Shown: positions 5,418-11,949 of the stretch, piece after piece
Position numbering within the stretch: position 1 is the first letter of the stretch
Layout: each line of letters starts with the position of its first letter
Source: Candidatus Caenarcanum sp.
GTDB lineage: Bacteria > Cyanobacteriota > Vampirovibrionia > Gastranaerophilales > UBA9971
Reading direction: 5' to 3'
Length of the DNA stretch: 11,949 nt
Assembly: GCA_020720345.1 (NCBI GenBank)
Contig: DYOT01000026.1
Location: forward strand, 1-11,949
The notes under the pieces: model-generated
Told to the model about the DNA's origin: nothing
The model's database searches: none
Seen by the model: the letters and a program-made list of their open reading frames with translations, nothing else
Program-made: the position numbers and the translations under genes

Positions 5418-5993
5418 ATGAAAAGAATCCTGCAAACAGCGCTAATAATTTTAATATTTGTTTTGTCCGGCAAAGCAAACGCTTTTGTTATGGATTCAAC
5501 ATTTTTAAAAGCAAAAATTAAACAGGGAGTGGAAGCTCAAATAAAATCTGAGCTAAACAAAGATATAAAAGTTGAAATATTGTCGATTCCCTATCAAAAA
5601 ATTGAAACCTCAAGCGAAAACATTGAAATAAAAACTCTGGTTAACCTTAAATATTTCAATGCGGTAACAATAATTAGAGTTAGCATACTTGTTGACGGAG
5701 CGGTTTATAAAAGTTTTACAGCTCAGGGAAAAATAGACATCGGCAATAATAAAAACAGCATGATATCTAAAAATTCAATAACAGAAAGAAATTTTAACAA
5801 AATTAAACCTGTAATAATAAGGGATAACACTATTTCGGTTATATTTAAAGCGGATAAAGTTTCAATAACAATACCGGCGGTTGCTTTAAACAACGGGTGC
5901 ATAGGTGATTACATAAAAGTAAGGAGCACAGATTATAAAAAACACTATCAGGGAAAAGTAATAGGTGAAAATTTAGTATTGGTGGATATTTAA
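5418..5993 (+). CDS. flgA: Flagellar P-ring assembly chaperone FlgA
   Basis: The 191-residue protein has a Sec signal peptide: MKRILQ, a hydrophobic core to about residue 17, and a likely cleavage after A22 (ANA|FV). The C-terminal region matches the FlgA/SAF domain: VSITIPAVALNNGCIGDYIKVRSTDYKKHYQGKVIGENLVLVDI contains the G-x-x-G-D-x-I-x-V-R pattern and the final G-x-V-x-x-x-x-x-V-x-V strand. FlgA is known to escort FlgI in the periplasm, and flgI lies two genes downstream. The rest of the sequence is weakly conserved, and the protein is a little shorter than the enterobacterial form (219). An AAAGG site precedes the ATG. The stop is one base before the flgH start, implying coupled translation. 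Confidence 0.85.
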   Translation: MKRILQTALIILIFVLSGKANAFVMDSTFLKAKIKQGVEAQIKSELNKDIKVEILSIPYQKIETSSENIEIKTLVNLKYFNAVTIIRVSILVDGAVYKSFTAQGKIDIGNNKNSMISKNSITERNFNKIKPVIIRDNTISVIFKADKVSITIPAVALNNGCIGDYIKVRSTDYKKHYQGKVIGENLVLVDI

Positions 5994-5994
5994 T

Positions 5995-6621
5995 ATGAAA
6001 ACAAAAATGTTAAAAGCCTTAATAATAATTTCTATTCTTTCAGCGGGGGCTTCTCCTGTTTTTGCAGAATCGCTTTTCAGGACGGGAGTTGCACAGAGCG
6101 CCTATCCGTTTCAGCCAAGGGCGCTGTTCAATACAGTAAAAGCAAAAAATATAGGTGATGTTGTAATTGTTTTAATAAAAGAAAATTCATCGGCGGCTAC
6201 TGATGTAAAGCTTGATATCAAAGACAACTCTACTGCAACGGATAAATTTTCGCCTATTTTAAACACTATTTTCAAAACAGACAGATTCCCGAATCTTAAC
6301 GGATATGGGGGAACAGCAACAACAGGAAATTCTGCAAGCGTAACAAGAACTTCAAAAATAACTGATAAGATAACAGCACAGGTTATCCAGATTTTACCTA
6401 ACGGAAATCTTGTAATTCAGGGTAAAAAACTGGTAATGAATTCTGGAGAAAAGGCTGAGGTAGTGCTTAGCGGAATTGTTGACCCAAGATTTATTACAAA
6501 CAGCGGAGAAATAAATTCAACTTATATAGCAAGCCTTCAATTTGCCATGGTAGGAAAAGGCACCGTTTCTTCTTCAGACTCGGAAAGCATGATGAACAAA
6601 TTTATGAAAATACTATTCTAA
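5995..6621 (+). CDS. flgH: Flagellar L-ring protein FlgH
   Basis: The 208-residue product carries the FlgH landmarks: SLFRTGVAQSAYPFQPRALF, then NIGDVVIVLIKENSSAATDV, then ITAQVIQILPNGNLVIQGKK, then SGEKAEVVLSGIVDPRFIT. A Sec signal peptide spans residues 1-24 with a likely cleavage at VFA|ES. Unlike the enterobacterial protein there is no lipobox cysteine after the hydrophobic stretch, and no cysteine is seen anywhere in the chain. Outer-membrane anchoring by a lipid therefore looks absent. The gene starts one base after the flgA stop, with GGTGGA inside flgA as ribosome binding site. Presence of an L-ring gene implies an outer membrane. Confidence 0.93.
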   Translation: MKTKMLKALIIISILSAGASPVFAESLFRTGVAQSAYPFQPRALFNTVKAKNIGDVVIVLIKENSSAATDVKLDIKDNSTATDKFSPILNTIFKTDRFPNLNGYGGTATTGNSASVTRTSKITDKITAQVIQILPNGNLVIQGKKLVMNSGEKAEVVLSGIVDPRFITNSGEINSTYIASLQFAMVGKGTVSSSDSESMMNKFMKILF

Positions 6622-6646
6622 TTAAAACAAAATCGGGAGATGGTTT

Positions 6647-7765
6647 ATGGGTAAATTTATGAAAAAAATATTGATAATCATTGCACTAATTATAATAAGC
6701 CTTGTTTGTACAGGCTTAAAAGCCAGTGCCGGAACAGTAAGAATAAAAGACGTTACACACATTGACGGGATAAGAGAAAACCAGCTTATAGGCTACGGAG
6801 TGGTTGTCGGCTTGCCGGGAACGGGAGATAACAGCAAATCAACTCAAATGACAAATGTTTCGCTGTTAAAAAACCTTGGGACAGTTATTGACAAACCCGA
6901 TGATATTAAAAAAGGCAACACTGCTTCAGTAATAGTTACGGCTATAATTCCGCCTTTTGTAAGAAGCGGGGATAAAATTGATGTTACAGTTTCATCTCTT
7001 GCTGATGCAAAAAGCCTCGAAGGCGGCGTTCTGGTTCAAACTCAGCTATTAGCTCCAAACGGCGAAATTATAGCCGTGGCGCAAGGACCTATAAGCACGG
7101 GAGGCACTGACGTTTCCGCCAACGGAAGTTCGGCAAGAACCAGTATTACAACTTCAGGAAGAGTTCCCAACGGAGCTATCGTGGAAAGAGACGTAATTTC
7201 CGAAATAGGAGACGACTATGGGCTTAAAGTAGTTCTTAACAGAGCTGATTTTACAATGGCGGCAAGAGTCGCAAGTATCATAAACTTAAATGTTGCTCCC
7301 GCAAAAGCAATTGACGGAAGCACTATTCAGGTCAGTATTCCTGATAAATTCATCGACGACAAGATTAAATTTATTTCAATTCTTGAAAATCTTACTTTAA
7401 CAAGCGCTGATGCTGTTGCAAAAGTTATAATTAATGAAAGAACAGGGACTATAGTTATAGGAAGCAACGTAAAGCTTCTTCCTGCCGCAATAGCCCACGG
7501 AAATCTTACAGTAACCGTCAGCACAACAAATGAGGTTTCCCAGCCCGCCTCTCTTTCAAGCGGCGGCACAACAGTACCTGTTGCTAACAGTCAAATCAGC
7601 ATAAACAAGGAAGCCGGAAGAGTAATTGAAATTCCTTCAAACTCAAACCTCAACGATCTCGTAAGAGCCTTAAATTCAATAGGTGTTACGCCTTACGACC
7701 TAATTTCAATCCTTCAGGCATTAAAAGAAGCCGGAAGCCTTCAGGCAATTCTGGAAATAATATAA
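6647..7765 (+). CDS. flgI: Flagellar P-ring protein FlgI
   Basis: This 372-residue protein forms the ring around the rod at the peptidoglycan layer. A Sec signal peptide covers residues 1-28 (cleavage ASA|GT). The mature part begins VRIKDVTHIDGIRENQLIGY, then GVVVGLPGTGD, the family signature. The C-terminus DLVRALNSIGVTPYDLISIL, then QALKEAGSLQAILEII, is also diagnostic. Length agrees with the family. The ATG at 6647 was preferred over ATG 6659 because GGGAGA at 6635-6640 is at the right distance. FlgA, encoded upstream, is the expected chaperone. Confidence 0.97.
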   Translation: MGKFMKKILIIIALIIISLVCTGLKASAGTVRIKDVTHIDGIRENQLIGYGVVVGLPGTGDNSKSTQMTNVSLLKNLGTVIDKPDDIKKGNTASVIVTAIIPPFVRSGDKIDVTVSSLADAKSLEGGVLVQTQLLAPNGEIIAVAQGPISTGGTDVSANGSSARTSITTSGRVPNGAIVERDVISEIGDDYGLKVVLNRADFTMAARVASIINLNVAPAKAIDGSTIQVSIPDKFIDDKIKFISILENLTLTSADAVAKVIINERTGTIVIGSNVKLLPAAIAHGNLTVTVSTTNEVSQPASLSSGGTTVPVANSQISINKEAGRVIEIPSNSNLNDLVRALNSIGVTPYDLISILQALKEAGSLQAILEII

Positions 7766-7773
7766 ACACCTTT

Positions 7774-7794
7774 TGTCATCCCGAACTTGATTCC
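7774..7794. repeat. Fragment of a REP-like intergenic palindrome
   Basis: TGTCATCCCGAACTTGATTC in the flgI-flgJ gap begins like the terminal repeat of the element at 5261 (TGTCATCCTGAG). It matches the outer part of the common TGTCATCCCGAACTTG type of bacterial intergenic palindrome. No complementary right arm is present before flgJ, so it is a remnant. Confidence 0.5.
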
Positions 7795-7818
7795 AAAAAA
7801 CAAACAAGGAAAACCAAA

Positions 7819-8142
7819 ATGATAAACCAGATAGACATAAGCAACACAATGTTCAACCTTCAGGGTAAAAAGCTTGAAGAATTAACAAACACTAATAAAA
7901 CCAACAAAATGGATGACCAGCTCAAAAAAGCAGCACAGGATTTTGAAGCCGTGCTTGTAAATCAGTTTCTTGAAATACTAAATTCAACGGTAGAAAAAAG
8001 TGAAGAATTTTCAGGCGGAAAAGGGGAAGAAATGTTCAGGTCTATGTTAAACCAGGAAATTTCAAAAAATATTTCTTCTACGCCTCAAACTTCGTTTGGC
8101 TTTGCAAAACAAATTTATGAACAAATGAAAGAAAAAATGTAA
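7819..8142 (+). CDS. flgJ: FlgJ-type rod-binding protein, without muramidase domain
   Basis: At 107 residues this is only the N-terminal rod-binding (rod cap) half of classical FlgJ. The motif LKKAAQDFEAVLVNQFLEIL (residues 35-54) and the later GGKGEEMFRSMLNQEISKNI match the rod-binding domain. The C-terminal glucosaminidase domain of the enterobacterial protein is absent, and no frameshift explains this because the stop is followed at once by the next gene. Single-domain FlgJ is known in several phyla. The separate transglycosylase at 2862-3458 could supply the missing wall-opening activity. AAGGA lies before the ATG. Confidence 0.9.
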   Translation: MINQIDISNTMFNLQGKKLEELTNTNKTNKMDDQLKKAAQDFEAVLVNQFLEILNSTVEKSEEFSGGKGEEMFRSMLNQEISKNISSTPQTSFGFAKQIYEQMKEKM

Positions 8143-8164
8143 AAACAAAATAAGGGAAAATTAA

Positions 8165-8470
8165 ATGATGGTAGGGAAAGTAAATACAGACACTAATAAC
8201 ATTCAGGCTGTCAGAGCACAACAATCTTTTGAAAACCTGAAAAAAATAGCTCAAAACAGAGCAGCTTCACAGAAAAGCATTTCTGCGCCGGAAGAACCCA
8301 AAAGCAATAACTTAGATGAAATAAATCATGGCGAATCAGATATAAACAAAAAATATATGGACGAAATAAAAGATTTTATGGGGAAAAATAAATTAAATGA
8401 TGTAGAAGACGACGATATAAAGTATGCTTTGCGTTACGGTACAAGCCTTTTGGCAGATTATAAAGCTTAA
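8165..8470 (+). CDS. Unidentified small protein in the flgM position
   Basis: This 101-residue hydrophilic protein was not recognised. Residues 10-35 are a predicted helix (NNIQAVRAQQSFENLKKIAQ), 36-60 a polar linker, and 60-101 a second helical part ending DDDIKYALRYGTSLLADYKA. No signal peptide, transmembrane segment or cysteine is present. In many bacteria the gene between flgJ and flgN/flgK is flgM, the anti-sigma-28 factor, also about 100 residues with a disordered start and helical end. The FlgM consensus (KxAIxxGxYxVDxxxIA) is not clearly present, so position is the main argument. AAGGG at 8152-8156 precedes the ATG. It could instead be an unrelated flagellar accessory protein. Confidence 0.85.
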   Translation: MMVGKVNTDTNNIQAVRAQQSFENLKKIAQNRAASQKSISAPEEPKSNNLDEINHGESDINKKYMDEIKDFMGKNKLNDVEDDDIKYALRYGTSLLADYKA

Positions 8471-8518
8471 TATACCTAACTTAAATTTGTCTTCAGATTC
8501 ATTAAAACGAGTACTTAA
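8467..8518 (+). promoter_or_regulatory. Leader element of flgN, shared with the flgF leader
   Basis: TTAAATTTGTCTTCAGATTC from 8481, continuing into ATTAAAACGAGTACTTAA, matches the flgF leader from 3471 at 30 of 40 ungapped positions. It starts 10 bases after the stop of the preceding gene; the flgF copy starts 12 bases after its stop. TTAA plus TAC (8467-8470 and 8473-8475) could pair with GTACTTAA (8511-8518) around about 35 bases, an arrangement like the flgF copy but with different arm sequences. A TTGTCT/TACTTA pair with a 19-base spacer is a possible promoter. GGGAGGAG follows as the flgN ribosome binding site. Confidence 0.5.
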
Positions 8519-8545
8519 ATAAAAAACGGGAGGAGAAAATAAATT

Positions 8546-9028
8546 ATGAATACTGAAATTCTGGAACTTGAAAAAATTCTTAATCAGGAAATAGAAGCTT
8601 ATTCAAAACTTGAAGAATATATTACAGACAAAAAAAATTGTCTTATAAAAGGTGATATTGAAAAAATAAAAACAATTGACACAGAACTTGAAAAATACAA
8701 TTTTGCTGTAGAAAAGTTAGAAGAAAAAAGAAATAAAATTTATCCTGAAAATTTAACCTTAAAAGAAATTATTCAAAGAATAGAAAATAAAGAGCATGCG
8801 GAAAGAATTTCTGTTTTAAGAATAAAAATTAAAAATATTGCATTAAATATCCAAAAACAGCACACAATAAATACGGAACTTATAAAGCATTCCTTAAAAA
8901 TAATAGAAAGCTCGATTATTTCAATAGCAAATGTTTTAGTTCCCGAAGGCTCTGCCTATAACAAAAAGGGCGCTTTAAAAACAAGGGAAAAGATAATGAA
9001 TTTAAGCTCGGTTGAGCACGAAGCATAA
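8546..9028 (+). CDS. flgN: Flagellar export chaperone FlgN
   Basis: This acidic, strongly helical protein of 160 residues is almost entirely heptad-like (ILELEKILNQEIEAYSKLEE, then KKNCLIKGDIEKIKTIDTEL). It ends with NVLVPEGSAYNKKGAL, a Y-N-x-x-G turn typical of the FlgN family. FlgN binds FlgK and FlgL in the cytosol and hands them to the type III export gate; both client genes follow directly. Sequence identity in this family is low, so length, coiled-coil character, the C-terminal turn and position carry the call. A strong GGGAGGAG lies before the ATG. The gap to flgK is 13 bases. Confidence 0.85.
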   Translation: MNTEILELEKILNQEIEAYSKLEEYITDKKNCLIKGDIEKIKTIDTELEKYNFAVEKLEEKRNKIYPENLTLKEIIQRIENKEHAERISVLRIKIKNIALNIQKQHTINTELIKHSLKIIESSIISIANVLVPEGSAYNKKGALKTREKIMNLSSVEHEA

Positions 9029-9041
9029 GAGGAGATAATAA

Positions 9042-10577
9042 ATGCCTTCAACTTTAGGCGGTATATATAGTGCACAGAGGTCGCTTTCTTTAAACCAGGC
9101 TGCTATTGATATTATTAACAGTAATATTGCCAATATGAATACACCGGGATACAGCAAACAAAGACTGGAAATCTCTCAGCAAACAAATTTAGCCACTTGC
9201 ACCAGTCCGCTTGAAGCTTCTCAATCCGGCATGGGCGCCTCTATAGATGCAATTACAAGAAGCAGGGATGCTTTTCTTGATAATTCATACAGAAAAGAAT
9301 CCTCCGACCTGAATTATTATAAAGAATACAGCACAAATGCGACTCAATTGGAGACAATATTCAATGAAATAGGGGATACTGGATTGACTGATTCCCTAAA
9401 CAATTTTTATAACCAATTAAGCCAGCTTGCGTCAAATCCGGCTGACTATGTAACAAGAAACAGCCTTGTCCAAAATGCTATATCGCTTACTACGCAATTT
9501 AACACTGTGTATAACCAGATTCAGGATAAAAGAACAAGCCTTGTGGGCGATTTTAGTGATCCTTCTACTCTTGATCAAAGTATCTTAAATGCGGGCTTAA
9601 ATGACTTAAACAGTAAATTAAGCCAGATTGGAGATTTAAACAAACAAATAAGTCTTATGTCAGCCCAGGGAATAGTTCCAAACAGCCTTCTTGATCAAAG
9701 GGACAGCGTTCTTGACGATATTGCAGAATATATTCCTGTAACTATTACCAATGAAAAAAATGGTACGGTAACCCTTACTCTTGGAACAGCAGAACTTGTA
9801 AGAGGAAGCGAAAGAACAGGATATTTTAATGCTACTTCAGGTGTTGCCGACGGAGCTAATGATGATAATCCTGCGATTGTACAAATCATCAATGATGCAG
9901 GAAGCTTAATTTCAAAAAACGCATATTCTCTTCTTTCATCAGGCAAAATAGGCGCTACTCTTCAGATTGGCGGCTCTGAAACCGGCAAGCTCACAATAAA
10001 AGGACTTACTGATTCTTTAAATACGCTTGCCAGCAATTTTGCCAGCGCCATAAACACTATTCAGACAGGTGGAAAATATATTGACAATACCGGCGCTCCG
10101 CCGTATGTCCTGTCTGCTGTTGCTTCAACAGAAGATTTCTTTGTAGATTCTGATTCCAGCGGGACTATAACCGCAGGAAATATTTCAGTCAACAGCGCTA
10201 TAGTAAATAATCCTTATCAAATAGCCGCCGCAAAGTTAGCCAGCACAGCCGAGGAAACAGGCGACGGAAGCAATGCTGCTTTAATGGCTGATGTAAGAAA
10301 TGAAAATATTCCCGGGCTTCTCGGACCAACCACACAGGGCTATGTTGCAAATATGATAGGTCAGCTCGGCACACAATCAAAAGCTCTACAGGATAACTGC
10401 GACTTAAAAGACAGCATTGTCCAGCAGGTTACACAGCAAAGGGATTCAGTAACAGGAGTCAATCTTGATGAAGAATTGACAGATCTGGTCAGGTTTCAAA
10501 GATCTTATGAAGCTTCCGCAAAGATTATGGCAACCCTTAATGAAGTTTTAAAAACAATAATGAATATGTTAGGTTGA
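9042..10577 (+). CDS. flgK: Flagellar hook-filament junction protein FlgK (HAP1)
   Basis: The 511-residue product has the rod/hook-type N-terminal helix STLGGIYSAQRSLSLNQAAI, then SNIANMNTPGYSKQRLEISQ, where NTPGYS is specific for FlgK. The C-terminal helix VTGVNLDEELTDLVRFQRSY, then EASAKIMATLNEVLKTIMNM, is equally diagnostic. The central variable domain is slightly shorter than in Salmonella (547). FlgK is exported by the type III system and forms the first junction zone on the hook. AAGAGGAG precedes the ATG. flgL starts nine bases after the stop, and the GAGGT ribosome binding site overlaps the flgK stop, indicating coupling. Confidence 0.97.
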   Translation: MPSTLGGIYSAQRSLSLNQAAIDIINSNIANMNTPGYSKQRLEISQQTNLATCTSPLEASQSGMGASIDAITRSRDAFLDNSYRKESSDLNYYKEYSTNATQLETIFNEIGDTGLTDSLNNFYNQLSQLASNPADYVTRNSLVQNAISLTTQFNTVYNQIQDKRTSLVGDFSDPSTLDQSILNAGLNDLNSKLSQIGDLNKQISLMSAQGIVPNSLLDQRDSVLDDIAEYIPVTITNEKNGTVTLTLGTAELVRGSERTGYFNATSGVADGANDDNPAIVQIINDAGSLISKNAYSLLSSGKIGATLQIGGSETGKLTIKGLTDSLNTLASNFASAINTIQTGGKYIDNTGAPPYVLSAVASTEDFFVDSDSSGTITAGNISVNSAIVNNPYQIAAAKLASTAEETGDGSNAALMADVRNENIPGLLGPTTQGYVANMIGQLGTQSKALQDNCDLKDSIVQQVTQQRDSVTGVNLDEELTDLVRFQRSYEASAKIMATLNEVLKTIMNMLG

Positions 10578-10586
10578 GGTTAAAAT

Positions 10587-11567
10587 ATGAATTATACAAG
10601 AATTTCAAACAGTTATTTAAGTGAAACGGTTCTTCAAAACCTTTTATCGAACAGGTCAAAGCTTGTTGACTTACAGGAGCAAATTTCTTCAGGAAAAAGA
10701 ATACAAAAACCTTCAGATGATGTTGTCGCATCTATTTCTGTTCTTTCAGCAAAAAACTCTCTGGAAAAAATAGACAATTTTTTAAAAAATATTTCAACGG
10801 CGGAATCAGAACTTAATATTACTGATTCGACTTTATCTTCAACCGTAGATTCCACTATTGATGCAAGATCATTGATTCTTCAGGCAATAAACGATTCTAC
10901 CGGTCCCGAGCAGCTGAGCATAATAAATGACCAGATAAAACAGATTATTGATAATGTTAAAAGCTTAGCAAACACACAGGTTAGCAATAAATACATATTT
11001 GGCGGATTTAAAACGGGCGCTTCTCCTTTTGAAGAACCTGTGCCCCTTTCCGGCTTATCAGTTAACGGAGAAATTGAGTATACCGGCTCTCCTGATACAA
11101 ATTACCAAAGAAATGTTGAAATAAGCGATGGCGTAACAATCGCAATGAATATGGACGGCAAGAAAATTTTCGGAGAATATTATGCAAGCGACTGGGATTC
11201 TAACCCACTTACTCTTGATACCCTTGACGGGGAGGGGCTTTTAAAAACACTTATATCCGTAGCCAATGAGCTTGAAAACACTCCGCCTGATAAAAACATA
11301 TTACGACAAAATCTTGACAGCCTTGACAGCAATCTCTCTGATATTCAAAACGCCCAATCTCAGGTGGGCGGTGTTCTTTCAAGACTTGATTTAACAAGAA
11401 ACATTCTTGAAGATAATAAAATAAATTTAAAACAGATGAAATCAAATGCCGAAGATATTGATATTACAAAAGCTATATCAGACCTGCAATTCCAGCAGAC
11501 AGCCCTCCAGGCTTCGCTTCAGGTTAGTGCACAAATCATCCAGCCTTCTTTATTGAATTATTTATAA
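10587..11567 (+). CDS. flgL: Flagellar hook-filament junction protein FlgL (HAP3)
   Basis: The 326-residue protein is close to the enterobacterial length (317) and belongs to the flagellin/FlgL family. The N-terminus MNYTRISNSYLSETVLQNLL leads into LQEQISSGKRIQKPSDDVVA, the typical flagellin-like D0/D1 start. SNKYIFGGFKTGASPFE (about residues 131-148) is the FlgL-specific block. The C-terminal helix ITKAISDLQFQQTALQASLQ is the matching D1/D0 end. It forms the second junction zone, onto which flagellin polymerises. It is the last gene of the cluster; a terminator follows. Confidence 0.95.
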   Translation: MNYTRISNSYLSETVLQNLLSNRSKLVDLQEQISSGKRIQKPSDDVVASISVLSAKNSLEKIDNFLKNISTAESELNITDSTLSSTVDSTIDARSLILQAINDSTGPEQLSIINDQIKQIIDNVKSLANTQVSNKYIFGGFKTGASPFEEPVPLSGLSVNGEIEYTGSPDTNYQRNVEISDGVTIAMNMDGKKIFGEYYASDWDSNPLTLDTLDGEGLLKTLISVANELENTPPDKNILRQNLDSLDSNLSDIQNAQSQVGGVLSRLDLTRNILEDNKINLKQMKSNAEDIDITKAISDLQFQQTALQASLQVSAQIIQPSLLNYL

Positions 11568-11591
11568 TTTTAATCCTACCTACCATCTCAT

Positions 11592-11622
11592 AAAAAGGGT
11601 CTTTTCAGACCCTCTTTTTTTT
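11592..11622. terminator. Bidirectional terminator between flgL and the convergent gene
   Basis: AGGGTCT (11596-11602) and AGACCCT (11607-11613) form a 7-bp stem with loop TTTC. On the plus strand a run of eight T follows (11615-11622). On the minus strand the hairpin is followed by TTTTTA, so the same structure can stop both convergent transcripts. The T run overlaps the stop codon of the minus-strand gene. Confidence 0.9.
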
Positions 11623-11949
11623 ATTGTATTTGAGATTGTCTTCTCGCTTCAATTGCTTCATCATGAAGTTTGCTGCCTTCTTCAGTTGCTCTAAATTCTT
11701 TAAGTTTATCAGACGTTTCTACTACCTTAGCCCAATTCTGGGACTTAATTGCCTCACTGTTTTCATTTTCCAGATTTTGTATATATTCTTTTTGCTGAGA
11801 AACTTCAGGCTTAACAGATTCCGGGAAATTATCTCCTGTGCGTTCTCCTGATTTTACAGGGGCAAAGAGATCGGCTGCAGGAAAATTATCGCCTGTGCGC
11901 TCTCCTGATTTTACAGGTGCCGGAAGATCTGATTTGGAATTTCCGCTAA
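11621..11949 (-). CDS. C-terminal part of an unidentified repeat-containing hydrophilic protein
   Basis: Reading from the right edge on the minus strand, an open frame of 108 codons ends at a TAA at 11621-11623. The first codon fully inside the window is at 11947-11945. It starts with two copies of a 19-residue unit (DLPAPVKSGERTGDNFPAA and DLFAPVKSGERTGDNFPES). A charged helical tail follows (VSQQKEYIQNLENENSEAIK), ending LHDEAIEARRQSQIQ. No membrane segment is seen in this part. It is convergent with flgL and shares its terminator, which supports it being a real gene. No family was recognised; the start lies outside the window. Confidence 0.8.
   Translation of the reverse strand, partial: SGNSKSDLPAPVKSGERTGDNFPAADLFAPVKSGERTGDNFPESVKPEVSQQKEYIQNLENENSEAIKSQNWAKVVETSDKLKEFRATEEGSKLHDEAIEARRQSQIQ
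11816..11929 (-). repeat. Two tandem 57-bp in-frame repeats
   Basis: Units at 11929-11873 and 11872-11816 (minus strand) are 57 bp long and encode 19 residues each. They differ at few residues: P to F at position 3 and AA to ES at the end. The central APVKSGERTGDNFP is identical, while several codons differ at the third position (for example GAG/GAA and GGC/GGA). More units may lie beyond the right edge. Confidence 0.88.

Noticed and set aside
5263..5478. 71-codon minus-strand frame over the repeat and the start of flgA
   Set aside because: It covers the palindromic repeat and the antisense of the flgA signal peptide; its hydrophobic look comes from the reverse of those codons.
11624..11851. 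75-codon plus-strand frame at the right end
   Set aside because: It is rich in F, L, C and R without a ribosome binding site, and it overlaps the minus-strand repeat gene, which has better coding character.

Overview
This is an AT-rich stretch of a flagellated bacterium with an outer membrane: genes for both the L-ring (FlgH) and the P-ring (FlgI) are present. It joins a translation/secretion housekeeping cluster to a flagellar basal-body and hook-filament junction cluster. The C-terminal region of L1 and the rpmG-tRNA-Trp-secE-nusG-rplK-rplA order would fit a non-photosynthetic relative of cyanobacteria (Melainabacteria/Vampirovibrionia type). That placement is an inference from memory of those families and is held with low confidence.

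Left part (1-2770). After the last 18 codons of an unidentified gene come rpmG, a decayed intergenic repeat, tRNA-Trp(CCA), secE, nusG, rplK and rplA, all on the plus strand. The rplK-rplA gap holds a fold that imitates the L1 binding site of 23S rRNA, a probable autoregulatory site. A perfect 18-bp terminator hairpin closes the cluster. rplJ and rplL do not follow.

Middle and right part (2771-11622). A plus-strand flagellar cluster runs: lytic transglycosylase, flgF, flgG, flgA, flgH, flgI, flgJ (rod-binding part only), an unidentified 101-residue protein, flgN, flgK and flgL. Together these supply the distal rod (FlgF, FlgG), the rings (FlgH, FlgI) with the P-ring chaperone (FlgA), rod capping and wall penetration (FlgJ plus the separate transglycosylase), and the hook-filament junction (FlgK, FlgL) with its export chaperone (FlgN). 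The proximal rod and hook genes (flgB, flgC, flgE) are not in the window. A bidirectional terminator follows flgL. Beyond it, a convergent minus-strand gene, cut by the window edge, encodes a hydrophilic protein with two 19-residue tandem repeats.

The least explained structure is non-coding. The leaders of flgF and flgN share a block of about 40 bp (30 of 40 positions identical without gaps), and the flgG leader carries its core. The same core decamer, close to CGAGTACTTA, also lies inside a 138-bp palindromic MITE/REP-like element between flgG and flgA and in a decayed copy before tRNA-Trp. The flagellar leaders may therefore be domesticated pieces of a mobile intergenic repeat, or may share a promoter or RNA element.
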